A stretch of DNA of 64,000 nucleotides from Agarivorans albus (lineage in GTDB: Bacteria > Pseudomonadota > Gammaproteobacteria > Enterobacterales > Celerinatantimonadaceae). Position 1 is the stretch's first letter. Each line of letters starts with the position of its first letter. This document shows, piece after piece, positions 17,065 through 25,609 of this stretch. The position numbers were made by a program, and so were the translations under genes. The stretch spans positions 1,916,972 through 1,980,971 of the forward strand of contig NZ_AP023032.1 in the NCBI RefSeq assembly GCF_019670105.1, read 5' to 3'. The notes beneath the pieces were generated by a model. It ran no database searches. It was given only the letters and a program-made list of their open reading frames with translations, and had not been told where the DNA came from.

Positions 17065-17094
17065 ATGGGAACTTATCGCCGGCTAATCATTTAA
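17065..17094 (+). CDS. Nine-codon leader mini-ORF with ideal ribosome site
   Basis: ATG at 17065 opens a nine-residue frame (MGTYRRLII) closed by TAA. It is preceded by AGGAGG at an optimal five-base distance. The 14 bases AGGAGGTTTAAATG are identical to those at the start of the lipoprotein gene 172 bases downstream. The mini-ORF lies between the palindrome and that gene, so it would be in the leader mRNA. It may be a regulatory leader peptide or the remnant of a duplicated gene start. Confidence 0.4.
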   Translation: MGTYRRLII

Positions 17095-17236
17095 GAGAGC
17101 GAATAGTCTGGAAAGGAAAAGTCATCTGGTTGTATTTCGTTAAATAGGTTTCGGACTGTTTAACTACGGGTGACCTTAGCAATATTAGTATTTTAACTAT
17201 TACAATAATATTATTTATACCTACAAGGAGGTTTAA

Positions 17237-19087
17237 ATGAAACCGTCTAAGCTGCTGCTAATCCCTATGAGCACAACTTTTATGTTTGGTTGTTTTGAGG
17301 CGCCAGAAGTATACGTTCCGCCACCAGAGCCGACTTATGCTATTGAAAACACCGATTGGAATATCTCTAGCGAAACCTCGAATATCACAACGTCGTCGAC
17401 TGAATACGCACAAATCTATAAGTTTGTAGATGATGTGCTAACTATCTATAGTTACGATGAAACTAACGACCTTTACACCTACACGACTCAATCTTACACT
17501 GTTTCAGAAACCACTATTGCCTATGGTGATGTAGACGGTACATATGTAGTTGATGATGCAGGTGCTCTTGCAATTACTTACACTTTAAATGGAGTGGACT
17601 ATAACGACTCTGGAGCAGAAGTAACCGACGAAACTATTTTAGCGGCTATTGCTGATGCAGAAAAAGAACAAACGCCAGGTGTAGAAGTTCCAACTGCTGA
17701 CTATGAATGGGACTTTACCGCTATCGACGCAGATGCTGCGCAGGGCGATAAAGAGCTGCAAATGAGTAAAGCAGATGCTAATCCAAGAGCAGTAGTTGAT
17801 GGAGCGGTAGAATCTGCTGCTGCGGTATCTATTGAACAGTCAGCTGAGTCAGGCTCTTACGGTTATCACTACACCACTATGGACAGTACAACAGATCCAT
17901 TAGCTGCCATTGATGGCGTAATTTCAATGGAAATTACTTTTAAGGCTGATAGTGCTAGCTTCAATGCTGACCTTGGCCAAGACTTACAGCTACTTGAAAA
18001 TACTGACAGTAACAATGGTTGGAAAGTTGTTGTAAATAAGAGCACCTTGATTCCTGAACTTCGTATCTATAATGGCAGTGGTTCTACAAGCATTAAAGCT
18101 ACCTCGGTACTAGAAGACGATACCTACATGCATCTTGTTGCAACTTATGATGGAACAACGGCTAGCATATACATTAATGGTGAATTAGAGGGCAGTGCTG
18201 AAGTAACTGATTATGTTGCAAATACTAAAGAAGGTGACAAGGTATACATTGGTGGTGGTTCTAACAGTTCTCAGAAAAACTTAGCTGGTGCTATTGATAG
18301 TGCAGCATTTTGGCTAGAGACCCTTTCAGCTGAGGAAGTTGCAGAGCGTGCAAAAGACTTTGGCTTTGGGGATACCGATCCTGAGACGCCTACAGGACCA
18401 ACCGCTGATTTTGAGTGGGGCTTTAGCAGCGTTGATGCAGCACCTTCTGAAGGTACAAAAGTTTTACAAATGAGTAAAGCTGATGATAATGCAAGAGCTG
18501 TGGTTGATGGCGCAGTAGAAGCTGATGCAGCGGTGTCTATTACTCAAACCTCTGCTGATGGCTTGTTTGGTTATCACTACACGGTAATGGATTCAACGAC
18601 TGATCCTTTAGCCGCTATCGATGGCGTTATTTCAATGGAGTTGGTATACAAGTCAACTAGCGCCAGCTTCAATGCTGACCTTGGCCAAGATTTACAGCTA
18701 CTTGAAAACACCGATAGTAATAAAGGTTGGAAGGTTGTTGTAAACAAAAGCACCTTGATCCCAGAGTTACGTATCTATAATGGTGACGGCTCAACATCAG
18801 TTAAAGCAACTTCAGTACTAGAAGATGATACCTATACTCACCTTATAGCCACATACGATGGTACTACAGCAAGCATATATGTAGATGGTGTACTTGAAGG
18901 TACTGCTGAAATCACAGATTACATTGCAAACACCAAAGAAGGTGACAAAGTGTACATCGGTGGTGGTTCTAACAGCTCGCAGAAAAACCTTGATGGCGCA
19001 ATTGATAATGCAGCGTTCTGGTTATCAACGCTAACAGCTGAAGAAGTTGCGGCGCGAGCAGAAGCATTTGGCTTTACTGCTAACTAG
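17237..19087 (+). CDS. Lipoprotein with two tandem LamG/concanavalin-like domains
   Basis: A 616-residue exported protein. A lipoprotein signal ends at MFGC, followed by a proline-rich stretch (VYVPPPEP) and a domain of about 110 residues. Then come two near-identical repeats at about 153-375 and 390-616. Each contains AAIDGVISME, FNADLGQDLQLLENTDSN, WKVVVNKSTLIPELRIYNG, HLxATYDGTTASIY and GDKVYIGGGSNSSQKNL. The repeat fold is that of LamG-like jelly rolls, which often bind sugars. The protein is very acidic. The upstream palindrome links it to the alginate genes, so a surface alginate-binding role is a reasonable inference. AGGAGG gives the start. Confidence 0.75.
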   Translation: MKPSKLLLIPMSTTFMFGCFEAPEVYVPPPEPTYAIENTDWNISSETSNITTSSTEYAQIYKFVDDVLTIYSYDETNDLYTYTTQSYTVSETTIAYGDVDGTYVVDDAGALAITYTLNGVDYNDSGAEVTDETILAAIADAEKEQTPGVEVPTADYEWDFTAIDADAAQGDKELQMSKADANPRAVVDGAVESAAAVSIEQSAESGSYGYHYTTMDSTTDPLAAIDGVISMEITFKADSASFNADLGQDLQLLENTDSNNGWKVVVNKSTLIPELRIYNGSGSTSIKATSVLEDDTYMHLVATYDGTTASIYINGELEGSAEVTDYVANTKEGDKVYIGGGSNSSQKNLAGAIDSAAFWLETLSAEEVAERAKDFGFGDTDPETPTGPTADFEWGFSSVDAAPSEGTKVLQMSKADDNARAVVDGAVEADAAVSITQTSADGLFGYHYTVMDSTTDPLAAIDGVISMELVYKSTSASFNADLGQDLQLLENTDSNKGWKVVVNKSTLIPELRIYNGDGSTSVKATSVLEDDTYTHLIATYDGTTASIYVDGVLEGTAEITDYIANTKEGDKVYIGGGSNSSQKNLDGAIDNAAFWLSTLTAEEVAARAEAFGFTAN

Positions 19088-19099
19088 TTGTTGCTAATC

Positions 19100-19135
19100 A
19101 ATAAACCCTCGCTACTTAGTATGTGAGGGTTTATT
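19100..19135 (+). terminator. Terminator-like hairpin after the LamG lipoprotein gene
   Basis: Perfect 11-bp arms AATAAACCCTC (19100-19110) and GAGGGTTTATT (19125-19135). The T tail is short. Confidence 0.75.
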
Positions 19136-19562
19136 AAAAGTTCTACTTCGGCCTTATACAACCACTCACTATTGCTCAATTAGATACAAATGGAAACATC
19201 GCCGACCAGCAAGCAAGTTGTAATGCAATAGTCGTGAATTTGTAAATCGCTAACAATAGCAGTTCTAAAATGCACCTTATAGGGTGCATTTTTCTTTTCA
19301 GTAAACGCTCTTCTAAAAGTAAATGTGTCGCCTTCGAAGGTTTACATGCTATCAAGACGTTCTAACACTTCGTAAAGCAATATAGCTGCACCCTAAGTTA
19401 GCAATGTCGCCTACCGCCTTTCTTGCCATATTATATTTTGCATTTGAATCAACTATCGAATTAATGGGCTGTAAAAGGTGATCTGTTAGACGTTTTGTTT
19501 CAACAGTAATGCTGATGATCACATTTTGAACGGTTTAGTCTATAAAATGCATTAAAATGATA
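19136..19562. other. Intergenic region with an orphan terminator
   Basis: About 430 bases with no credible ORF. A second intrinsic terminator (AAAATGCACC/GGTGCATTTT, 19267-19293, followed by more T) has no gene directly upstream. This leaves room for a short transcript or a read-through block between the lipoprotein gene and the porin gene. Confidence 0.55.
19267..19293. terminator. Orphan Rho-independent terminator
   Basis: Stem AAAATGCACC/GGTGCATTTT, six-base loop, T-rich tail on the + strand and A-rich flank for the other strand. Confidence 0.75.
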
Positions 19563-19573
19563 TTGTAATACAA
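19563..19573. promoter_or_regulatory. Alginate-regulon palindrome before the KdgM-like porin
   Basis: TTGTA-A-TACAA, perfect, within ATTGTAATACAAAT. It ends 29 bases before the porin ATG. Confidence 0.65.
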
Positions 19574-19602
19574 ATTATTATGTTCAATGTAGAGTTATAA
19601 AC

Positions 19603-20283
19603 ATGAAATCATGCAGTCTAGCAATGTTACTTAGTGGTGGTTGTTTACTGAGTGCGAACGTTCTCGCGACTTCAGTAGACTTTCGCCATGAGTACAAAAG
19701 CGATACCAAGCAGCATGCTAGCCGAGTAAAGATGGCCCATACCTTTGAAAATAATTTCTCTATGGCTTTAGAGCTTAAATTTAAAGGAGAAGAGGGCAAA
19801 TTCATGGAAGACTTACAATCAAACGGATCTGAAATCGACCTTGGCTACCGCTATAAAATTAACGATGAATGGGCGCTAATTCCTGGTATGCCTATAGAGT
19901 TTGGTCAATCCGGTGCTACCTACAAACCGCAACTCCGATTGACCTACACCCCAGAAAAGGTAAAGGGATTGTCATTAAGTGGTCGTTACCGACTTGACGT
20001 AAAACCGGGAGAAGATATTAAGAAGTATCGCCATCGCTATACCGCCAACATTGGGTATAAGTATCAGCAATGGACATTTGGTCTAGAGGGTAACTATTAC
20101 TACTCCGACAATTCTGAATATCACCTCTATAACAATGGCCGAACTAATTATGAAAACAACTTTACCATTCATTACAGCATGGGCAGTTGGACGCCGTGGT
20201 TAGAGTTTGGTGATGTTTCAGTTTCCGATCAATCTAGCCAACGAGAGTTAAGAAGCCGCATAGGCCTACGCTATAACTTCTAA
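19603..20283 (+). CDS. KdgM-family oligouronate-specific outer-membrane porin (copy 1)
   Basis: A 226-residue outer-membrane barrel with a signal peptide ending about NVLA. It shows the KdgM pattern: VDFRHEYKSDTKQHASRVKMA at the mature N-terminus, IDLGYRYKINDEWALIPGMPIEFG, YKPQLRLTYTP and a C-terminal strand LRSRIGLRYNF ending in phenylalanine. KdgM of Dickeya passes acidic oligogalacturonides; here the context points to oligoalginates. The regulon palindrome lies just upstream. A second, diverged copy is at 53659-54414. Its short length (KdgM is about 236) fits a small 12-strand barrel. Confidence 0.87.
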   Translation: MKSCSLAMLLSGGCLLSANVLATSVDFRHEYKSDTKQHASRVKMAHTFENNFSMALELKFKGEEGKFMEDLQSNGSEIDLGYRYKINDEWALIPGMPIEFGQSGATYKPQLRLTYTPEKVKGLSLSGRYRLDVKPGEDIKKYRHRYTANIGYKYQQWTFGLEGNYYYSDNSEYHLYNNGRTNYENNFTIHYSMGSWTPWLEFGDVSVSDQSSQRELRSRIGLRYNF

Positions 20284-20297
20284 AATGTGATCTGCGT

Positions 20298-20342
20298 ATT
20301 TGTATTACAAATTATCAGGGTGTAATCTATTTGTATTACTAA
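20298..20342. promoter_or_regulatory. Two alginate-regulon sites before the SDR gene
   Basis: A perfect palindrome ATTTGTA-T-TACAAAT at 20298-20312 and a second, partial copy ATTTGTATTACTAA at 20329-20342, about 50-95 bases before the start of the dehydrogenase gene. This is the best example of the motif in the window. Confidence 0.75.
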
Positions 20343-20393
20343 AGAGGCCGTTGGCTCTCTAACATTACTTAACCTTTAATTGAGAGTGTAGAT

Positions 20394-21149
20394 ATGTCTA
20401 ATAAAGTTGCATTAATTACCGGAGCAACCGGTGGAATTGGTTTTCAAGTGGCAAAACGCTTAGGTGAAGACGGCTATACCGTTGTTTTGAACGGTATCGA
20501 AGATGAAGCCGGCGCAGCGCGTGTCGCTCAATTACAAGAATTAGGTATTGAAGCAGAATACTATAGCTTTGACGTTACCGATGAAGTTGCAGTTACTAGC
20601 AATGTGACCAAAATTGGTGAAAAGTTTGGCAAAATTGACGTGCTTGTAAACAACGCCGGTGGCTTAGGCGGTCGTAGCCCTATGGAAGAAATGACCACTG
20701 AGTTCTACCGCTTTGTAATGGCCCTAAATCTAGATAGTGCATTCTTTGTATCGCGTGCTGCAATTCCATTCTTGAAGAAAGGTGAAAATGCTTCAATCAT
20801 TAATTTCACCTCAAATGCTGGTTGGAATGCCGGTGGTCCGGGTGCTGGCATATATGGCGTTTCTAAGGGTGCGGTACATACCTTAACTCGCGCATTAGCA
20901 AAAGAACTCGCGCCAGCTGGTATTCGAGTTAACGCAGTATCTCCTGGTACTATTGATACGCCATTCCATGCTCAAATCAAAGAAACCAAGCCTGAAGTAT
21001 TTGCTTCTTGGAAAGATAGCATTCTACTAGGCCGCTTAGGTCAACCAGAAGAAGTTGCTTCAACTATCTCTTTCTTGGTCAGCAAAGACGCCTCATTCAT
21101 CACCGCTGAAACTGTACAGATTGGTGGTGGACAAGCCTTAGGTATCTAA
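20394..21149 (+). CDS. Short-chain dehydrogenase, probable DEH (4-deoxy-L-erythro-5-hexoseulose uronate) reductase
   Basis: A 251-residue classical SDR. The cofactor motif TGATGGIG is near residue 8, followed by NNAG (about 89-92), the catalytic serine region NFTSNAG and YGVSK (about 155-159). By sequence alone it would be called a 3-oxoacyl-ACP-reductase-like enzyme. In alginate loci such SDRs reduce DEH to 2-keto-3-deoxygluconate (KDG) using NAD(P)H. Context supports this: KdgK and Eda, which use KDG and KDPG, are encoded at 33-34.6 kb, and the regulon palindrome lies in its promoter. Cofactor preference cannot be read with confidence. A terminator follows. Confidence 0.82.
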   Translation: MSNKVALITGATGGIGFQVAKRLGEDGYTVVLNGIEDEAGAARVAQLQELGIEAEYYSFDVTDEVAVTSNVTKIGEKFGKIDVLVNNAGGLGGRSPMEEMTTEFYRFVMALNLDSAFFVSRAAIPFLKKGENASIINFTSNAGWNAGGPGAGIYGVSKGAVHTLTRALAKELAPAGIRVNAVSPGTIDTPFHAQIKETKPEVFASWKDSILLGRLGQPEEVASTISFLVSKDASFITAETVQIGGGQALGI

Positions 21150-21176
21150 TTGCTGCGTTTAGCGCTTTAGAATAGC

Positions 21177-21208
21177 AAAGCCACACTTACATTAAGTGTG
21201 GCTTTTTT
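21177..21208 (+). terminator. Rho-independent terminator after the SDR gene
   Basis: AAAGCCACACTTA/TAAGTGTGGCTTT perfect stem with T tail. Confidence 0.92.
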
Positions 21209-21313
21209 AATAGCTGAAAGCACTCAGCGGGTGTTCTTTCTTTGGCAATGAGCTAAGACTTTAGTATTTAAGTGTTACAAATATAGCGATCAAGCCTACA
21301 TTTGACGGCTTTT

Positions 21314-21357
21314 TTTGTATCTGGTCTATTACAAATAGGGTAGTATTAGTCATACTA
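21314..21357. promoter_or_regulatory. Operator-like elements before the GntR regulator gene
   Basis: Half-sites TTTGTAT (21314-21320) and ATTACAAAT (21328-21336) face each other across seven bases. They are followed by a palindrome TAGTAT-TAGTC-ATACTA (21341-21357). The first pair uses the same half-sites as the other alginate promoters, which suggests autoregulation. Confidence 0.5.
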
Positions 21358-21437
21358 AATGTAGAATGAGTTGTGTTAGCAATGATAAATCCGGCGGATT
21401 GGTTATTGCTAACACAATATTTGATTAAGGTTATTTT

Positions 21438-22160
21438 ATGTCTAACGAATTCATGCAAATAGAAGGTGCGTCTCGCAGCCTACATTTGCAAGTAGCGAGA
21501 GAGATTGCCCGGGGCATCTTGTCGGGAAGCTTGCCACAGGGCAGCATTATTCCTGGCGAACTCGACTTATGCGAACAATTTGGTGTAAGCCGCACTGCAT
21601 TACGTGAAGCGATTAAATTGCTTAACTCTAAAGGTTTATTAGAGTCTCGGCCTAAAATTGGTACGCGTGTGCGTGACCGCGAATACTGGAACTTTTTAGA
21701 CTCCCAATTACTTGATTGGATGATGGGTTTAAGCAATACCGAACAAGCTTATCAAGAATTTTTGGCTTTACGCCGCGCTATCGAGCCAGAAGCAGCTGCC
21801 TTAGCGGCAAGAAATGCTACTGCTGAACAGCGTATGGGCTTGTCGGCTGTTTTTCAACAGATGTTCGATGTTGCTACCGGGGTTGATGAAGACACTTCTT
21901 GGACAGACGTAGATATGGAGTTCCACCGTTTGGTATTCCTATCTACCGGTAATAGCTTTTATATTCCTTTTGCTAACGTACTGCGCACCATGTTTATCGG
22001 ATTTATTGACCACTCATCAAAAGAAGGTGGCACCTGTATTGATGAGCACAAGGCTATTTATGATGCGATTATGGCTGGCAATGCAGAAAAAGCGCGTGAA
22101 GCTAACCTAGCCTTGCTAAATAACAGTAATCACCGTTTGCCTTCTGATAACGCTGCTTAG
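21438..22160 (+). CDS. FadR-type (FCD) GntR-family regulator, probable alginate-regulon repressor
   Basis: A 240-residue regulator. The N-terminal winged helix-turn-helix (about 12-78) contains ELDLCEQFGVSRTALREAIKLLNSKGLLESRPKIGTRV, the GntR signature. The C-terminal FCD domain (about 95-228) has LRRAIEPEAAALAA, VDMEFHRLVFLSTGN and IDEHKAIYDAI, which supply the Asp/His metal or ligand site of the FCD fold. Members sensing uronates (UxuR, ExuR, DgoR types) belong here. It is central in the alginate region with matching half-sites in its own promoter, so it is the best candidate to bind the TTTGTATTACAAA palindromes, with a KDG- or DEH-like ligand. That assignment is inference. Confidence 0.88.
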   Translation: MSNEFMQIEGASRSLHLQVAREIARGILSGSLPQGSIIPGELDLCEQFGVSRTALREAIKLLNSKGLLESRPKIGTRVRDREYWNFLDSQLLDWMMGLSNTEQAYQEFLALRRAIEPEAAALAARNATAEQRMGLSAVFQQMFDVATGVDEDTSWTDVDMEFHRLVFLSTGNSFYIPFANVLRTMFIGFIDHSSKEGGTCIDEHKAIYDAIMAGNAEKAREANLALLNNSNHRLPSDNAA

Positions 22161-22182
22161 TATTACCTCTCTGATAATTGCT

Positions 22183-22213
22183 AAATGCCGACAGTTATAC
22201 TGTCGGCATTTTT
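22183..22213 (+). terminator. Rho-independent terminator after the GntR gene
   Basis: AAATGCCGACAGT/ACTGTCGGCATTT perfect stem with T tail. Confidence 0.92.
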
Positions 22214-22316
22214 GTTTCTAATTCCAGCATAAAGTATGCAACAACATCTAACTAACTGAGTTATATTGTGTGCGAGCTGGAGCTCATATTTCTTCAATTG
22301 CTAAGTGAGTTGATTC

Positions 22317-22883
22317 ATGGATGAGTTAAAACAAGATTATTCTGTTTATGTAGTAGAGCATGAGCTTGAACAGTATTCGTTAATAAAGCGTTGGCTTTGG
22401 CTGTTGTTAAGAAGTACCTTTATTATTGTTTTGTTTTATCGCTTAGCCACTCATAAAAATCCTTTAATAAAGCTATTATCTATTCCTTTCTATAAAGTTA
22501 TTCGTATTGTTTCGGGGGTGCAAATTCCTCGCGCGGCAAAAATCGGTAAAGGCCTATTTTTACCTCACTTTGGCAATATCGTACTAAATAAAAAAGCGCA
22601 TTATGGTGATGACCTAACTATTTACCATGGGGTTACAGTGGGCGCTAAAGGCGGAGCAAGTAGTGATGCCGGTGTCCCGGTTATCGGTAATAAAGTGAGG
22701 CTTTCTACTGGTGCTGTTGTTTTGGGTAATATTAGCATCGGTAACAATGTCACTGTTGGCGCTGGTGCTGTTGTGGTTAAAGACGTACCAGAAAATGCTG
22801 TTGCAGTAGGCAATCCTGCGCGTATTTTGGTTAGAGAAGCAAAATCGGCTAACGAATCCTCAGACAGCGTTGACCAAAAGTAG
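22317..22883 (+). CDS. Serine acetyltransferase-like hexapeptide-repeat acetyltransferase
   Basis: A 188-residue protein. After a hydrophobic N-terminal part (WLWLLLRSTFIIVLFYRLA, about 30-48) it has a left-handed beta-helix of hexapeptide repeats: IGKGLFLPHFGNIVLN, IYHGVTVGAKGG, IGNKVRLSTGAVVLGNISIGNNVTVGAGAVVVKDVPENAVAVGNPAR. The histidine in IYHGVTVG is the expected catalytic base. It is CysE-like in the repeat region but has a hydrophobic N-terminus instead of the CysE helical domain, as in many enzymes acetylating polysaccharides. A cell-envelope sugar O-acetyltransferase is as likely as cysteine synthesis. It is flanked by terminators and is not part of the alginate set. Confidence 0.75.
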   Translation: MDELKQDYSVYVVEHELEQYSLIKRWLWLLLRSTFIIVLFYRLATHKNPLIKLLSIPFYKVIRIVSGVQIPRAAKIGKGLFLPHFGNIVLNKKAHYGDDLTIYHGVTVGAKGGASSDAGVPVIGNKVRLSTGAVVLGNISIGNNVTVGAGAVVVKDVPENAVAVGNPARILVREAKSANESSDSVDQK

Positions 22884-23111
22884 ACGAATAACCAACACTG
22901 GCTCGACTAAACCACGACAAAGAGTTTGCTCCCCACTGATAAGCTATGAAACTGTTGGCGCTTATATGTGGCGGACAGCTTTTCTCTATCTATAATTTGC
23001 TCTCCAATTCCTCTTTAAGTGACTTTCTTGATTTTTATTTCATTCTTTCAAGAACTTATTTGTTTAGAAGAGGACAAACTATAGAGATAGTACGTAGTGA
23101 AAAGGAGTACA

Positions 23112-23804
23112 ATGCAACAACTTGCCGAGAATGTTTGGGTTGTAGAGGGGCCTAGTGTTCCCTTTTTCGGTTTACCGTATTCTACCCGTATGACTATTAT
23201 CCGCCTGGATAATCAGCAGTTGTGGATCCACAGCCCAATAGCCTTAAACGATAACTTGCTAACAAATATAGCCTCGCTAGGAGAGGTTAAGTATTTGGTC
23301 GCGCCAAACCATCTGCATCATCTGTTTATTGAGCCTTGGCAACAGCAGTTCCCTGATGCTCGCTTGTATGGCACAGAACAATTAATTATTAAGCGTAATG
23401 ATTTGGATTTTGATGGCGCTTTAACCAACAGTTCAAGTGAAGTGTGGCCTTGGCATCAACAGATAAAACAAGTGCTTTTTACCGGTTCTCCACTGATGCA
23501 AGAATGCATCTTTTACCACCCTTCATCAGGTGTGTTAATTGTTACCGACTTACTTGAGAACTTTAATCCAGCTGGTTTTAATTGGTGGCAAAGAATATTG
23601 GCTAAGATAACCGGAATAGTGGCGCCAAATGGAAAAATGCCGCTAGATTGGCGGCTTAGCTTTATGTTTGGTAAAGCCAAAGCACGTCAACATTTAACCC
23701 AGATACTCAACTGGCAAGCTGATACCTTAGTGATGTCGCATGGTGAAATTATTCACGAAGATGCGACTAACTTTTTAAAACGCTCTTTTCGGTGGTTGCT
23801 GTAA
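23112..23804 (+). CDS. DUF4336 domain protein
   Basis: About 230 residues, matching the DUF4336 family, which resembles metallo-beta-lactamase folds: MQQLAENVWVVEGP, TRMTIIRL, LWIHSPIAL, LVAPNHLHHLF and later TLVMSHGEII. The function of the family is not known. The frame is open five codons upstream to a GTG, but ATG at 23112 is preferred because AAAGGAG lies directly before it. Its end is six bases from the end of the convergent double phospholipase gene. Confidence 0.75.
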   Translation: MQQLAENVWVVEGPSVPFFGLPYSTRMTIIRLDNQQLWIHSPIALNDNLLTNIASLGEVKYLVAPNHLHHLFIEPWQQQFPDARLYGTEQLIIKRNDLDFDGALTNSSSEVWPWHQQIKQVLFTGSPLMQECIFYHPSSGVLIVTDLLENFNPAGFNWWQRILAKITGIVAPNGKMPLDWRLSFMFGKAKARQHLTQILNWQADTLVMSHGEIIHEDATNFLKRSFRWLL

Positions 23805-23809
23805 AGCCA

Positions 23810-25429
23810 CTAGTTGTTAATGGCAAAACCAATACCCAAGCTTTGATTATGTTTATTGTAATCAATTAGGGATTCACCATAGCCGTTAAAGTACTTAAGG
23901 TAGAGTGCTAACTCTTGGCTTATACCATAGGACCAGCGTAGGTCTAAAGCGCCTTTGTTCTCTTTTTTAAAGTTATTCCGCCCTAAAAAGCTTAAACGAT
24001 GGCGCTCATTTATTTGCCATTTGGCCGTTAGCTCACCGTAGCCGTAGTAGTCTTCCATGTTAGGGTTATCGTCTTCAGACTCGTCTTCTGGTAATCGATA
24101 CCATGGCTTAATCGCGATGCTTACCGGGTCTGCATCAAAGCCAAATTCTGCGTACACTCGGTTCCATGAGCGCGAGCGTATTTGTGTTTGTCCGTTTGAT
24201 TCGTGCACTAAGCCAAAGCGCAGCCATTCAGGCGACCATTGTGATTTTTGGTCAGCTTGGCTATTCCATTGGTAGAAAAACTCGGGTTCATAGTTGGTTT
24301 CTCGAATCGAATCTCCTGAACGTTCATAAGGCTGCCAAAAGGTTTGTTGAGTGTAAGCAAAGCTTAAATTATCGCTATCGGTAAATAGCGTGAAAGGAAG
24401 CGTGAGGCGGAAACTAAACTGAAACTCTACTTCCATTTTTTCAGGTTGTTGACCGGGCACACCTCCAGCTAAATCAGGGATGGCAGGGGAGGGGTTATAT
24501 TTAAATGGCAGAATATAGTTATCTCTAAACATACTCATGCCGGCAAACGTCCATTGGCTGCTGGTAGACATCATTTCACGACGGTCACCGATCCGGTTGA
24601 GGGCAACCCCTAAACCAAAAGACTGGTTGTGGATGTTGTAGTCAAGCATTGACTCGCCATAGCCATTAAAATACTTGGCGTAAAGAGAAAATGCAGGGCT
24701 AATGCAGTAAGCAAAACGCAAATCTATAGCGCCTTTATTATCTGATTGCAGATTATTGCGGCCCATTGCTGTGATGCGGTGGTTACATTGATTATCACCA
24801 AATAAATACCCTACAGTCAGTTCTCCGTAACCATAATAATCGGTGAAGTCACCGCCGTTGTTTACTTCGGGGCCTACTGGGATCCAGGGTTTAAAGGTGA
24901 TTAACCAATCGTTATAAGAGGTATCAAATTGGGCGTATATTCTTTCCCAGGAGCGATCAAAATCACCGTAAGAACCATTTGCTTGATGGCTAAATCCAAG
25001 GCTGGCTGCGCGCAACAACCAGCGATTTTTAGTAATGCTAAATTGATCGGGGCGCCAAGTGTAAATGAGTTCGGGCTCGTAATTGGTATCACGAAATGGG
25101 GACGAGAAGGGTTTGTTATATACCTGCCAAAAACTTTGCTGAGTATAGGCAATGCTAAAGTAGTCTCTATCACTTAACAGGTTTTCAGCTACGATGAGCT
25201 TGCCACTGATCTGAAATTCGGTTTCTAGGTTGTCGATACCTCTGCCATTTTCGGCTTCTTTGGTGGCTAATACTGAGGAGTAATCACCTAAACTTGGTGG
25301 GTTAGGGTTGTATTTCCCTAGCAAAATATAGGTATCGCGATAGGCAACTATCCGAGGACCACCGTCTTGCTCTGCCAAGCTAGTACTTGATAGCGATAGC
25401 AGCAAGATACTAAGTACTGTTTTCTTCAT
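23810..25429 (-). CDS. Double-barrel outer-membrane phospholipase A (tandem OMPLA fusion, N-terminal barrel inactive)
   Basis: A 539-residue protein with a signal peptide (SSTSLA) and two full-length PldA-like barrels, about 25-275 and 285-539; ordinary OMPLA has one. Each has DNYIL/DTYILLGKYNPNP, a SFAYTQQTFWQ strand, the active-site strand, YYGYGELT and YLKYFNGYGESLIDYN. The second barrel has the intact triad: His409 and Ser411 in HESNG, and Asn423 in SRSWNR. In the first, the same positions are His148, Ala150 (HQANG) and Glu162 (RSWER), so serine and asparagine are lost. OMPLA works as a calcium-dependent homodimer; this chain may be a covalent dimer with one active site. It is monocistronic and ends six bases from the DUF4336 gene. 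Confidence 0.9.
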   Translation of the reverse strand: MKKTVLSILLLSLSSTSLAEQDGGPRIVAYRDTYILLGKYNPNPPSLGDYSSVLATKEAENGRGIDNLETEFQISGKLIVAENLLSDRDYFSIAYTQQSFWQVYNKPFSSPFRDTNYEPELIYTWRPDQFSITKNRWLLRAASLGFSHQANGSYGDFDRSWERIYAQFDTSYNDWLITFKPWIPVGPEVNNGGDFTDYYGYGELTVGYLFGDNQCNHRITAMGRNNLQSDNKGAIDLRFAYCISPAFSLYAKYFNGYGESMLDYNIHNQSFGLGVALNRIGDRREMMSTSSQWTFAGMSMFRDNYILPFKYNPSPAIPDLAGGVPGQQPEKMEVEFQFSFRLTLPFTLFTDSDNLSFAYTQQTFWQPYERSGDSIRETNYEPEFFYQWNSQADQKSQWSPEWLRFGLVHESNGQTQIRSRSWNRVYAEFGFDADPVSIAIKPWYRLPEDESEDDNPNMEDYYGYGELTAKWQINERHRLSFLGRNNFKKENKGALDLRWSYGISQELALYLKYFNGYGESLIDYNKHNQSLGIGFAINN

Positions 25430-25569
25430 TCCGTCCCTGAAAATCTTTGTTAACTAGCAAGCTAGCGTTAGATCAATGATTTAACATTTTTATGTTAGCG
25501 GGGAAAAGAAAAAGAAGCGAGTAAACCTAGTAGAAATTCTTTGTGGGTTAATTTAGTTTGGCGCAAGTA

Positions 25570-25591
25570 AAAGGGCGCAAAAGCGCCCTTT
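25570..25591 (-). terminator. Rho-independent terminator of the small membrane protein gene
   Basis: AAAGGGCGC/GCGCCCTTT perfect stem with a four-base loop, T-rich tail on the reverse strand. Confidence 0.88.
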
Positions 25592-25609
25592 GGGGGATTG
25601 GTGGTTTAG

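Noticed and set aside
17695-19087. DNA direct repeat as a mobile or CRISPR-like element
   Set aside because: The repeat is in frame and is a duplicated protein domain.
22946-23155. 69-codon ORF between the acetyltransferase and DUF4336 genes
   Set aside because: It overlaps the start of the DUF4336 gene in another frame and has no ribosome site or recognisable features.
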